This document shows positions 55,864 to 63,892 of a DNA stretch of 64,000 nucleotides, piece after piece (positions within the stretch are counted from its first letter, which is position 1; every line of letters starts with the position of its first letter). Both the position numbers and the translations under genes were made by a program. The notes under the pieces are model-generated. The model did no database searches, was not told the origin of the DNA, and saw only the letters and a list, made by a program, of their open reading frames with translations. The DNA comes from Magnetovibrio sp. PR-2 (GTDB taxonomy: Bacteria; Pseudomonadota; Alphaproteobacteria; Rhodospirillales; Magnetovibrionaceae): assembly GCF_036689815.1 (NCBI RefSeq), contig NZ_JBAHUR010000002.1:124001-188000 (forward strand), in the 5' to 3' direction.

Positions 55864-55915
55864 GCTTATACAGCGATCAATTGTTAAATTAGCGGTCGAT
55901 AACTACCCCACATCC

Positions 55916-55978
55916 TTCAGATGAAAGCCGGCTTCACAAAGATGTGCCAAAGATTGTCAAAGTTTGTTATCATCTGAA
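55916..55978. promoter_or_regulatory. Inverted repeat upstream of parD
   Basis: TTCAGATGA (55916-55924) and TCATCTGAA (55970-55978) form a 9-bp inverted repeat with a 45-bp spacer, ending 27 nt before the parD start. Such a dyad could be the operator for ParD or a ParDE complex. Confidence 0.45.
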
Positions 55979-56005
55979 AGCTACGACATCTAAGGATTTT
56001 CCGAA

Positions 56006-56248
56006 ATGAACTTGTCATTGACCCCGAAGCTTGAGGAATTTATCCGCGATAAAGTTGACACTGGCATGTACAACAATGCGAGCGAAGTCGTTCGTGAAGC
56101 CTTGCGGATGATGAATGAGCACGAAAAAATGAAGCTTGCCTGGATGCGCCAAATGATTGAGCGCGGGGAACGCCAGATCGAACGCGGCGATTACACAGCG
56201 TATCAAGCCAATGACATCGAGCAAATGTTTAAGGATGCTGGCTGGTAA
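56006..56248 (+). CDS. parD: ParD-type ribbon-helix-helix antitoxin
   Basis: 80 residues: an N-terminal ribbon and helices (MNLSLTPKLEEFIRDKVDTG, YNNASEVVREALRMMNEHE) typical of the CC2985/ParD family, then a charged helix ERGERQIERGDY that should wrap the toxin. Toxin gene starts 3 nt after its stop. AT-richer than its surroundings, consistent with horizontal acquisition. Confidence 0.92.
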   Translation: MNLSLTPKLEEFIRDKVDTGMYNNASEVVREALRMMNEHEKMKLAWMRQMIERGERQIERGDYTAYQANDIEQMFKDAGW

Positions 56249-56251
56249 GGT

Positions 56252-56542
56252 ATGGTGGTTTTTAAATTATCCGACCAAGCCAAGGCTGATTTGAGACAAA
56301 TTGGTGAATATACCCTCGAAAATTTTGGAGCCGAGCAAAAAGCAAAGTATGCGGAGATTCTGAAACATCACTTCCGCCAACTCGCCCAACATCCCGAAAG
56401 CGGCCAGGTTCGCGATGACTGGAAAGAAAACTACCGATCTTTCCCCGCCGGTCGACATATGATTGTTTATCGAATTACGGACGGCGGCATAGAAATCGTC
56501 GGCATCCCGCACCAGAGCAGGGATTTAAGTCGGGAAAATTAA
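56252..56542 (+). CDS. parE: ParE-type toxin
   Basis: 96-residue RelE/ParE-fold protein with FKLSDQAKADLRQIGEYTLE, HFRQLAQHPESGQVRDD and YRSFPAGRHMIVYRITDGGIEIVG, then HQSRDLSR. The C-terminal Arg/His region is intact, so the toxin looks functional. ParE toxins inhibit DNA gyrase; this has not been checked here. Confidence 0.92.
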   Translation: MVVFKLSDQAKADLRQIGEYTLENFGAEQKAKYAEILKHHFRQLAQHPESGQVRDDWKENYRSFPAGRHMIVYRITDGGIEIVGIPHQSRDLSREN

Positions 56543-56681
56543 GTTCGGGCAATCATCCACTTTATGCGTATTTACAGGCAACCATGTCTCAATGGTTGAT
56601 GCTTGCGTTTGAAAAAAAATGATCGACGAGCATGCTTGACGTTGAGGGCTACCAACAGGCATTCTTCGCGTCTGCATTTTT

Positions 56682-56707
56682 GCCCGGTTTGGGCGCTTTT
56701 TTTCTGA
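56682..56707 (+). terminator. Short hairpin and T-run before trpG
   Basis: GCCC-GGTTT-GGGC followed by GC and T7. It may terminate parDE or form part of a trpG leader. The stem is short. Confidence 0.4.
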
Positions 56708-56719
56708 CAAGATACCAAT

Positions 56720-57304
56720 ATGTTCCTGCTTATCGACAACTACGACAGCTTTACCTACAACCTGCTCCACTTTTTAGGCGAATTGGGCGCCGAGGTTGAG
56801 GTTCAGCGCAATGACGCCATCACCGCTGACGCTGCCGTGAACGGGGGCTACGACGGCATTGTGCTGTCGCCCGGGCCGTGCGATCCGGATCAAGCCGGAA
56901 TTTGTCTGGAGGTTGTCGAAAAAGCCCCCGACGATTTGCCGATTTTCGGGGTATGCCTGGGCCATCAGACCATCGGTCAGCACTTCGGTGGCACCGTGAC
57001 GCGCTCGCCCGCGCCGATGCACGGCAAAATCTCGGACATCACCCACACCAACCGTGGCGTTTTCCAAGGCCTGCCCTCACCGCTGACCTGCACGCGCTAT
57101 CACTCGCTGATGGTTGCGAAGGAAGGCCTGCCCGATTGCTTGGAAGTCACCGCAGAAAGTGCCGACGGCGTTATTCAGGGCTTAATGCACAAAACCCGGC
57201 CCATTTTTGGTGTGCAATTTCACCCCGAAAGCATCGCGTCCGAGCACGGCCACGACATTTTGAAGAACTTTATCGATATCGCGAAGACCCGAAAGGCTGC
57301 TTAA
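56720..57304 (+). CDS. trpG: Anthranilate synthase component II (glutamine amidotransferase)
   Basis: Supplies ammonia from glutamine to TrpE. 194 residues with MFLLIDNYDSFTYNLLHFL, VLSPGPCDPDQAG, nucleophile region FGVCLGHQTIGQHFGG and the His-Glu of FGVQFHPESIASEHG. Followed after 3 nt by trpD. Its partner trpE is 10.2 kb upstream. Confidence 0.97.
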   Translation: MFLLIDNYDSFTYNLLHFLGELGAEVEVQRNDAITADAAVNGGYDGIVLSPGPCDPDQAGICLEVVEKAPDDLPIFGVCLGHQTIGQHFGGTVTRSPAPMHGKISDITHTNRGVFQGLPSPLTCTRYHSLMVAKEGLPDCLEVTAESADGVIQGLMHKTRPIFGVQFHPESIASEHGHDILKNFIDIAKTRKAA

Positions 57305-57307
57305 GTC

Positions 57308-58339
57308 ATGAACGATACGCCCACCGCTTTGAAACCGTTGCTGAACCATGTGGCCGACGGCAAAACGCTGTCCGCCGCACAAGCCGAAGAGGCGTTCAAC
57401 ATCATCATGTCCGGCGACGCCACCACAGCACAGGTCGCAGGCTTTTTGATGGCTTTGCGCGTGCGCGGCGAAACGGTTGACGAAATCACCGCAGCCGTGA
57501 AGGCTATGCGCGACAAGATGCTCACCATCGAAGCCCCCGAAGACGCCATCGATATCGTCGGCACGGGTGGCGATGCGTCGGGAACGTACAACATCTCCAC
57601 GGCGTCGGCCTTTGTCACCGCCGCCTGCGGCATTCCGGTCGCCAAGCACGGCAACCGCGCGCTCTCAAGCAAATCCGGCATGGCCGACGTTGCCACGGCG
57701 TTGGGTGTAGACTTGAATTGCGATATGGAGCTGGTGAAAAAGTCCATCTTCGACGCCAAAATCGGCTTCTTGGTCGCACCGCGTCATCACAGTGCCATGA
57801 AATACGTCATGCCCGCACGTGTGGAGATGGGCGTGCGCACGATCTTTAACCTGTTGGGCCCGCTGTCCAACCCCGCAGGCGTCAAACGCCAGCTCACGGG
57901 CTCGTTCAGCCGCGATTGGATTGTGCCCATGGCGCAAACCCTGGGCAACTTGGGCTGTGAGAAGACCTGGGTCGTGCATGGGTCTGACGGTTTGGACGAA
58001 ATCACCACCACGGGCCCGACCTATGTGGCCGCTTGGGAAGACGGAAAAGTCACCGAGTTCGAAATCAGCCCCGAAGACGCAGGCCTGCCGACAGCCAAGC
58101 CCGAGGACCTCAAAGGCGGCACGCCGGAAGAAAACGCGGTGGCGCTGAAAGGTGTGCTCAGCGGCGAAGCAGGTGCATATCGCGATTGCGTGCTGTTCAA
58201 CGTGGCGGCAGCTTTGGTGGTTGCGGGCAAAGCCAGCGACCTCAAAGACGGTGTGGCCCAAGCCGCCAATGCCATCGACAGCGGTAAAGCCCAAGAAACC
58301 TTGGATACACTCATCGCCATTACCACCGGAAACGCATAA
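57308..58339 (+). CDS. trpD: Anthranilate phosphoribosyltransferase
   Basis: Joins anthranilate to PRPP. 343 residues with the PRPP-binding [56 protein letters not shown] and [15 protein letters not shown]. It lies 3 nt after trpG and 4 nt before trpC, so the three are translated from one mRNA. Confidence 0.97.
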   Translation: MNDTPTALKPLLNHVADGKTLSAAQAEEAFNIIMSGDATTAQVAGFLMALRVRGETVDEITAAVKAMRDKMLTIEAPEDAIDIVGTGGDASGTYNISTASAFVTAACGIPVAKHGNRALSSKSGMADVATALGVDLNCDMELVKKSIFDAKIGFLVAPRHHSAMKYVMPARVEMGVRTIFNLLGPLSNPAGVKRQLTGSFSRDWIVPMAQTLGNLGCEKTWVVHGSDGLDEITTTGPTYVAAWEDGKVTEFEISPEDAGLPTAKPEDLKGGTPEENAVALKGVLSGEAGAYRDCVLFNVAAALVVAGKASDLKDGVAQAANAIDSGKAQETLDTLIAITTGNA

Positions 58340-58343
58340 ACAG

Positions 58344-59141
58344 ATGTCTGATATATTAGACGAAATCAACGCCTACAAACGCATCCACATTGAAGGCCGC
58401 AAGGAAGTGCGTTCCATCGACGATTTGGAAAACCGCGCCCACATGGCGGCCACGCCGCGCGGTTTCATCGATGCGCTGAAAAAGTCCGTCGCCGAAGGGC
58501 GTTACGGCCTGATTGCCGAGGTCAAAAAGGCATCGCCGTCCAAAGGTCTGATCCGGGCGGACTTTCACCCGGCCCAATTGGCCAAAGCCTACCAACGCGC
58601 TGGGGCCAGCTGCATTTCCGTTCTGACGGACGAAAAGTATTTCCAAGGTGCGGATTCTTACCTGGTGGACGTCAAGGGGGCGGTGAAAATCCCCGTGCTG
58701 CGCAAAGACTTCATGCTCGACCCCTACCAGGTGGTGGAAGCGCGAGCCTATGGTGCAGACTGCATCTTGTTGATCATGGCGTCGCTCAGTGATGATCAAG
58801 CCCAAGAACTGGAAGCCACCGCCAGCGAATTTGGCATGGACGTGTTGGTCGAAGTCCACAACGCTGAAGAACTGGAACGCGCTCTTAAGCTCAAGACCGA
58901 GTTGATCGGCGTCAACAACCGCAACCTCAAAACCATGGTCACGGACCTCGCCACCACCGAAGAGCTGGCCGCTATGGTCCCCGAAGGCCGTATGTTGGTG
59001 TCCGAAAGCGGGCTCAACACGCCTGAAGACTTGGCGCGCATGTCCAAGGTGGGGGCAAACTGCTTCTTGATCGGGGAAAGCTTGATGCGTCAAGACGACG
59101 TCGAAGCTGCGACCCGAGCGATCTTGACCAAAGAGGATTAA
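58344..59141 (+). CDS. trpC: Indole-3-glycerol phosphate synthase
   Basis: 265-residue TIM barrel with LIAEVKKASPSKGLIRADFH, SVLTDEKYFQGADSYL, PVLRKDFMLDPYQVVEARAY, GADCILLIMASL, IGVNNRNLKTM and VSESGLNTPEDLARM. ATG 58344 is set by the 4-nt gap to trpD; the open frame to the left is out-of-frame trpD sequence. Not fused to TrpF. Confidence 0.97.
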   Translation: MSDILDEINAYKRIHIEGRKEVRSIDDLENRAHMAATPRGFIDALKKSVAEGRYGLIAEVKKASPSKGLIRADFHPAQLAKAYQRAGASCISVLTDEKYFQGADSYLVDVKGAVKIPVLRKDFMLDPYQVVEARAYGADCILLIMASLSDDQAQELEATASEFGMDVLVEVHNAEELERALKLKTELIGVNNRNLKTMVTDLATTEELAAMVPEGRMLVSESGLNTPEDLARMSKVGANCFLIGESLMRQDDVEAATRAILTKED

Positions 59142-59144
59142 ACC

Positions 59145-59621
59145 ATGGCCGACTTCACCCACTTAGACCAAGACGGCAACGCCCGCATGGTCGACGTTGG
59201 CGAGAAATCCCATACCGAGCGCACGGCGACCGCCAAAGGCACCGTTCTCATGGCCGCAGAAACCTTGGCGAAAATTGAGGAACGCGGCTTTAAAAAGGGT
59301 GACGTCCTATCCGTCGCTCAACTGGCCGGCATCATGGGGGCTAAGCGCACCCCGGATCTGATCCCGCTGTGCCATCCCCTCATGCTAACGTCCGTGAAAG
59401 TCGAACTCACACCCGATTCCAGCCGCAACGCCGTGGATATCGAAGCCACCTGCAAGCTTTCCGGCCAAACCGGGGTGGAGATGGAAGCGCTGACCGCTGT
59501 GTCCGTCGCGGCGCTCACGGTCTACGACATGTGCAAAGCGGTGGACAAAGCCATGCACATCACCGACATCCGTTTGGTTCACAAAGCCGGAGGCAAATCC
59601 GGCGAGTTTAAAGCTGACTGA
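59145..59621 (+). CDS. moaC: Cyclic pyranopterin monophosphate synthase
   Basis: Second step of molybdenum-cofactor synthesis. 158 residues with [70 protein letters not shown] and [11 protein letters not shown]. 3 nt after trpC and 2 nt before moeA. Confidence 0.97.
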   Translation: MADFTHLDQDGNARMVDVGEKSHTERTATAKGTVLMAAETLAKIEERGFKKGDVLSVAQLAGIMGAKRTPDLIPLCHPLMLTSVKVELTPDSSRNAVDIEATCKLSGQTGVEMEALTAVSVAALTVYDMCKAVDKAMHITDIRLVHKAGGKSGEFKAD

Positions 59622-59623
59622 TT

Positions 59624-60844
59624 ATGGCCCTGATCCCCGTCACCGAAGCCTTAAATACCGTGCTATCGAAAATGCCTGAGATGTGCACGGAGCAAGTCAC
59701 CCTGCCCGACGCTTTGGGCCGGGTCTTGGCTGAAGACATCACCGCACGCCTGACCCAGCCCTGGGCCGACGTGTGTGCCATGGACGCCTATGCCGTGCGC
59801 CAAGACGACGTGACAACTGTACCGTGCGAATTGAAGGTTGTCGGTGAAAGTGCCGCAGGCGGCAGCTATGACGCTGAAGTTAAACCCGGCGAGGCCGTGC
59901 GTATTTTTACCGGTGCTCCGGTGCCCCAAGGGGCCGACACCATCATCATTCAAGAAGACGTGGAACGGGACGGCGACACGGTCAAAGTCTTGGAATCCGC
60001 GCCTGCGGGCAAGTGGATCCGCCGCGCGGGCATGGACTTCGCCGAAGGCAAAGTGCTGATCGCAGCGCCCAAAATCATGACCGCGCGGGATTTAGGCTTG
60101 GCCGCCGCCGCCAATGTGCCCTGGGTCACGGTCTACCGCCAACCCCGCGTCGCCATCATCGCCACAGGCAACGAAGTGGTGATGCCGGGCGATCCGTTGG
60201 CTGACAATCAGATCATCAGCTCCAACTCTGTCATGCTCAACGCGTTTGTGCGGGCCTTGGGCGGGATTGCGCTGGATTTGGGCATTGCACGGGACGACGA
60301 AGGCTCGCTGACCCGCTTGGTGCAGTCCGCATCCCAAGCCGACATGCTGATCACCATCGGCGGGGCTTCGGTGGGCGATTACGACTTGGTGGGCAAGGTT
60401 TTGACCAACGAAGGCATGGACGTGTGCTTCACCAAAGTCGCCATGCAGCCCGGAAAACCTGTGATTTTCGGAACCCTCAACGGCACGCCCGTTCTGGGCA
60501 TGCCCGGCAACCCGGTGAGTGTGGGCGCAAGCTCCACCGTTTATCTGCGCCCGTGCATGCGGGTGATGCAGGGCCTGCCCGCCGACGAAGGTCCGCTGGA
60601 AACCGCAAAGCTCGCCATTGATGCGCCCGAAGGCGGTGCGCGTCAGGAATACATGCGCGCGACTATGGAGATCAACACTGACGGCGAAAAACTGGTCACG
60701 CCATTTTCCAAACAAGACAGCTCTTTGCTGGCGAACTTCGCCGCTGCCGATTGCCTCGTCATCCGCGCCCCCCACGCCCCTGCGGCCAAGGCTGGGGAAC
60801 GGGTTGAGATCATTGCGCTGAACACGGGCCGGATTTCTCTGTAA
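59624..60844 (+). CDS. moeA: Molybdopterin molybdenumtransferase
   Basis: Inserts molybdate into adenylylated molybdopterin. 406 residues with the MoeA N-terminus (CAMDAYAVRQDDV, IFTGAPVPQGADTIIIQED), the MoCF domain (IATGNEVVMPGD, ISSNSVMLNAFV, ITIGGASVGDYDLV) and GMPGNPVSVGASS. It overlaps the next GNAT gene by 1 nt (TAATG). Confidence 0.97.
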   Translation: MALIPVTEALNTVLSKMPEMCTEQVTLPDALGRVLAEDITARLTQPWADVCAMDAYAVRQDDVTTVPCELKVVGESAAGGSYDAEVKPGEAVRIFTGAPVPQGADTIIIQEDVERDGDTVKVLESAPAGKWIRRAGMDFAEGKVLIAAPKIMTARDLGLAAAANVPWVTVYRQPRVAIIATGNEVVMPGDPLADNQIISSNSVMLNAFVRALGGIALDLGIARDDEGSLTRLVQSASQADMLITIGGASVGDYDLVGKVLTNEGMDVCFTKVAMQPGKPVIFGTLNGTPVLGMPGNPVSVGASSTVYLRPCMRVMQGLPADEGPLETAKLAIDAPEGGARQEYMRATMEINTDGEKLVTPFSKQDSSLLANFAAADCLVIRAPHAPAAKAGERVEIIALNTGRISL

Positions 60845-61344
60845 TGGAAATCCGCGAAGAACTGGACCACGAGCGTCAAGGTGTGTTCGCGGTCATGATT
60901 GCCACATTCGGCGGGACCGATGAAGCCAAGCTTGTCGAAAGCCTGGATAACGACGGATCGGTGATCTCCTCGCTTGTCGCGGTTGAATACGGCGAAATTG
61001 TTGCTCACATCCTGTTTTCTGCGGTCCAAATGGCCTCTGACGACGGTGAGACGCTTTTTCGGGCTGCCGCGCTCTTCCCCCTTTGTGTCGCGCCGACACA
61101 CCAACGCATGGGCATTGGCTCCGAACTGGTTCGCCAAGGCCTTGAAATTTGTCAGAAAAAAGACGTGGATGCGGTTCTTGCTTTAGGACAAGAGAATTTC
61201 TTTGCCCGCCTAGGCTTCAGCACCTGGAAAGCCGAAAATCTGAAAAGTCCGTTTTCTCCCGGTTTTTTATCGATATTGAGCCTAAATCCATCAATTTTAG
61301 ACGATTTCTCTGGAAAGTTGGTTTTTCCACCTACCTTTGGGTAG
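60844..61344 (+). CDS. GNAT family N-acetyltransferase (YhbS-like)
   Basis: 166 residues with a GNAT core: SSLVAVEYGEIVAHILFSAV, AALFPLCVAPTHQRMGIGSE with the acetyl-CoA loop HQRMGIGSELV, and ALGQENFFARLGFST. The final ~35 residues are less conserved. It resembles YhbS-type enzymes; substrate unknown. Translation is coupled to moeA by a TAATG junction. Confidence 0.88.
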   Translation: MEIREELDHERQGVFAVMIATFGGTDEAKLVESLDNDGSVISSLVAVEYGEIVAHILFSAVQMASDDGETLFRAAALFPLCVAPTHQRMGIGSELVRQGLEICQKKDVDAVLALGQENFFARLGFSTWKAENLKSPFSPGFLSILSLNPSILDDFSGKLVFPPTFG

Positions 61345-61358
61345 ATGTCAAAATAAGA

Positions 61359-61769
61359 TCAATCCGCCAGCTCGAAGATCGGTACGGGGCGAAATGGGGA
61401 CTTATTGAGAAACTGCAGCTCGCGTTTCGACAAATACCGCCCGCCATACATGACGCTGTCCAACTCAACGATACGTTCGGGGTCGGAACGGTTCGCCAAT
61501 GTGAACGGATATGTGCACTGGATGGTGTCCTTGGTGCGAGCTTCAGGATCGCTTGCGGACGGATAGCTAAACCGAAGCCGCACGCCCCGAATGCCTTCGC
61601 TATCCCATTCGCGAAGCTTGTAAACAATCAGTTCGTTGTATTCATCCGTCACCCGCCCGGCAATGGTGGCACAATCGAACGCTTCGGGCGAAAAGTCGTG
61701 ATCTGCCACGTCACAGGCCACAAGGCCCATGGTGCACAGCCCAATCCATGCAATCCAGTGGTGTTTCAT
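61359..61769 (-). CDS. Lipoprotein of unknown function
   Basis: 136 residues beginning MKHHWIAWIGLCTMGLVACD, with a lipobox ending at Cys19. The mature part has two further cysteines (FDCATIAG, TIQCTYPF), YSKR-like basic patches and an acidic end (IFELAD). I cannot assign a family. ATG 61769 is fixed by the lipobox. It is convergent with the GNAT gene. Confidence 0.75.
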   Translation of the reverse strand: MKHHWIAWIGLCTMGLVACDVADHDFSPEAFDCATIAGRVTDEYNELIVYKLREWDSEGIRGVRLRFSYPSASDPEARTKDTIQCTYPFTLANRSDPERIVELDSVMYGGRYLSKRELQFLNKSPFRPVPIFELAD

Positions 61770-61842
61770 GCCCCCATTATGGGCCATGCTGGGTTGATCT
61801 GACAATTAAACGATCACGACCTTCCGTCACATCCAACGTAAA

Positions 61843-61918
61843 ATTCACCACAGAGGACACAGAGCACACAGAGAAGAAGAAAATATAGCTCTGTGCACTC
61901 TGTGTCCTCTGTGGTTCA
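61843..61918. repeat. CACAGAG-type inverted repeat, compact copy
   Basis: TTCACCACAGAGGACACAGA (from 61844) pairs with CTCTGTGTCCTCTGTGGTT (61898-61916), with extra CACAGAG units inside. Total 76 bp, able to form a long hairpin. Same family as 21005-21126 and 37772-37801. Confidence 0.85.
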
Positions 61919-61985
61919 AAAATCGCTTTGTCAGCTTTGCACTGCGCTCGGTTTTGGTCCTGAAGCCCCTTGTTGGATTTCGCGC

Positions 61986-62015
61986 TTGACGAATCGAAGA
62001 GAACTAAAGTAGAAC
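61986..62015 (+). promoter_or_regulatory. lexA promoter with SOS box
   Basis: The SOS box GAAC-TAAAGTA-GAAC (62001-62015) matches the alphaproteobacterial LexA site GAAC-N7-GAAC. It overlaps a plausible promoter: TTGACG (61986-61991), 18-nt spacer, TAGAAC (62010-62015). This predicts autorepression of lexA. Confidence 0.82.
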
Positions 62016-62078
62016 ATATGTATGTTTTTGTTTTGTTCCGCAGCGCATGCGTGCCCTGTGGATTTGGGGAGACGACCC

Positions 62079-62789
62079 ATGCTGACCAAGAAGCAACACC
62101 AACTGTTGATGCTGATCGACGAACGCTTGCGCGAAACGGGCGTGCCGCCGTCATTTGATGAAATGAAGGATGCGCTGGGCCTGAAGTCCAAATCCGGCAT
62201 TCACCGCCTGATCAGCGGCTTGGAAGAACGCGGCTTTATCCGTCGCCTGCCCCACAAGGCGCGGGCCTTGGAAATCCTCAAAATGCCGGAAAACGTGGAT
62301 GCAGGCAGCAAAGCCCCAGCTCCCGAAACCGCTACGCCCGGAAACGTCGTGCGCGGCCAATTCGGCGCAAAACCGACGCCTGCACATTCCGGCAACGGCA
62401 ATGGCATGGTCGAAGTGCCCATGTTGGGCCGCATTGCCGCGGGCACGCACCTGCACGGCATCGAACAGACTGCGGAATACCTTAACATCCCGCCCGATAT
62501 GCTGGGCGGTGTGGGGGATCACTTCTGCTTGGAAGTTGACGGCGAATCCATGATCGAAGCTGGCATTCAAGACGGCGATACGGTGATCATCGAAAAAACC
62601 GAAAATGCGCGCAATGGCGCCATCGTCGTGGCGCTGGTGGACGGCGAAGAAACCACGCTGAAGTACATTCACTCCAAGGGCGACACGGTGGCCCTGGAAC
62701 CCGCCAACAAAGATCACGAAACCCGCATTTTTGGGTCCGACCGCGTGCTGGTTCAGGGGCGCTTGGTGGGGTTGTTGAGGAAGTATTGA
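62079..62789 (+). CDS. lexA: SOS-response repressor LexA
   Basis: 236 residues: an N-terminal winged helix (MLTKKQHQLLMLIDERLRET, SFDEMKDALGLKSKSGIHRL), a linker of about 45 residues, the self-cleavage Ala-Gly in GRIAAGTHLHG, the catalytic Ser in VDGESMIEAGIQDGD and the Lys in EETTLKYIHSKG. ATG 62079 opens the MLTKKQ motif. Longer linker than the E. coli protein, as usual in alphaproteobacteria. Confidence 0.96.
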   Translation: MLTKKQHQLLMLIDERLRETGVPPSFDEMKDALGLKSKSGIHRLISGLEERGFIRRLPHKARALEILKMPENVDAGSKAPAPETATPGNVVRGQFGAKPTPAHSGNGNGMVEVPMLGRIAAGTHLHGIEQTAEYLNIPPDMLGGVGDHFCLEVDGESMIEAGIQDGDTVIIEKTENARNGAIVVALVDGEETTLKYIHSKGDTVALEPANKDHETRIFGSDRVLVQGRLVGLLRKY

Positions 62790-62813
62790 AGCCAATAGGC
62801 GTCCGTGCAAGCA

Positions 62814-62888
62814 AAGCTATTCCATCCAGATTGCCTGCGCAACGAACAGCCTGGATGGCTTCGTCGCTTTCGCGCCTCGCCATGACGG
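62814..62888. repeat. GTCATTGCGAG-family repeat, degenerate copy
   Basis: CCATCCAG at 62822-62829 and CTGGATGGCTTCGTCGCTTT (from 62851) through CGCCATGACGG, matching the right arm of the element at 20910-20996. It lies 25 nt after the lexA stop. Confidence 0.65.
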
Positions 62889-62903
62889 ATACCTGGACAA
62901 CTT

Positions 62904-62921
62904 AACCTAATTTTTTAGGTT
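62904..62921. terminator. AT-rich hairpin between convergent genes
   Basis: Perfect palindrome AACCTAA-TTTT-TTAGGTT. It lies about 36 nt after the double-receiver gene on the minus strand. Its low GC makes it a weak terminator; it could instead be a protein site. Confidence 0.35.
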
Positions 62922-62957
62922 ATGTTATGCGTGCATCTATTTGACTTAGTTTAATTC

Positions 62958-63728
62958 TTAAACTTCGGCTCGCGCCAAAACATCATCCACAACCTCAAAA
63001 AGCTGTTTTGGTGTAAAGGGCTTTTTGAGCGCGGCGTCGGCACCGACGAGCTCGGCTGCTGTGAGGGTTTTCTCGCCCATCATCTCGTCTTTCCAACCGC
63101 CCGATACGGCAATAATGCGGATGTTGGGCCAGTTCTTGCGGATCTTTTCGATCACCGCCAGACCGCCCTCACCGGGCATGAAGATGTCCGTGACCAACAG
63201 ATCGACACCGACGATTTCACGAGACGTCAGAGCCTCTTCCGCCGTCTCGGCTTCGAACACTTCGTGGCGCCCGTCTTCGAACATGCGGCGCATGACTTTG
63301 CGCTGAACGGCGCTATCTTCGACGATGAGAACGCGGGTTTTGCTGACCCCGCCCCGGCGTGACAGAAGGTATTCAATACGCTCGCTCAAAGCCTCGATGG
63401 TAAACGGCTTTTGCATGATGGCGTCAGCACCAATGTTGCGCGCTTTGAGCAGCGTTTTATCGCGCCCGCCCTCACCTGCACCTGCCGACATGGCGATAAC
63501 AGGGACCGACGGCCAACGGCTTTTAATCTCGCGGATGCCCTGATAGCCGTCCATACCCGGCATAATGATGTCGGTGATGATCAAATCCACCGTGTGCCCG
63601 GCGTATTTTAACGCATCTTCCATGCGCACGGCCTGGACGGTTTGGTAGTTTTGCTTCGACAAACCGCGAGCAATGAACTCGCAGACCGTCGGACTGTCGT
63701 CGACAATCAAGATATTTGTAAACTGCAA
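62958..63728 (-). CDS. Double-receiver response regulator (REC-REC)
   Basis: 256 residues made of two CheY-like domains and no output domain. The first (1-125) has IVDDSPTV, DLIITDIIMPGMDG and MQKPFT; the second (about 130-256) has IVEDSAVQ, DLLVTDIFMPGEGG and LKKPFT. The second is close to the lone receiver at 12615-12980 (TDIFMP, AAELxGA, KPxxxxx). Both phospho-Asp are kept. A phosphorelay or chemotaxis-type adaptor role is likely; no kinase is adjacent. Confidence 0.93.
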   Translation of the reverse strand: MQFTNILIVDDSPTVCEFIARGLSKQNYQTVQAVRMEDALKYAGHTVDLIITDIIMPGMDGYQGIREIKSRWPSVPVIAMSAGAGEGGRDKTLLKARNIGADAIMQKPFTIEALSERIEYLLSRRGGVSKTRVLIVEDSAVQRKVMRRMFEDGRHEVFEAETAEEALTSREIVGVDLLVTDIFMPGEGGLAVIEKIRKNWPNIRIIAVSGGWKDEMMGEKTLTAAELVGADAALKKPFTPKQLFEVVDDVLARAEV

Positions 63729-63892
63729 GAGGCCCCACCCCTATTCACTTTTGCCCCGGTTATGATTTGTTTTGGGGCACTCCCATATGGCCCATCCCCA
63801 TGGGCCAACTGCATACAGGATGATACGCCTTTCACAAGACCGTCACAATCTTTTATAAGATTTTTCGCATGCAACTTTGAACGCTTCTAAAA

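Noticed and set aside
57665-58369. 234-codon minus-strand frame over trpD
   Set aside because: Antisense of trpD.
62904-62921. Attachment site or recombination core
   Set aside because: Only a single short palindrome; no integrase gene or flanking duplication.
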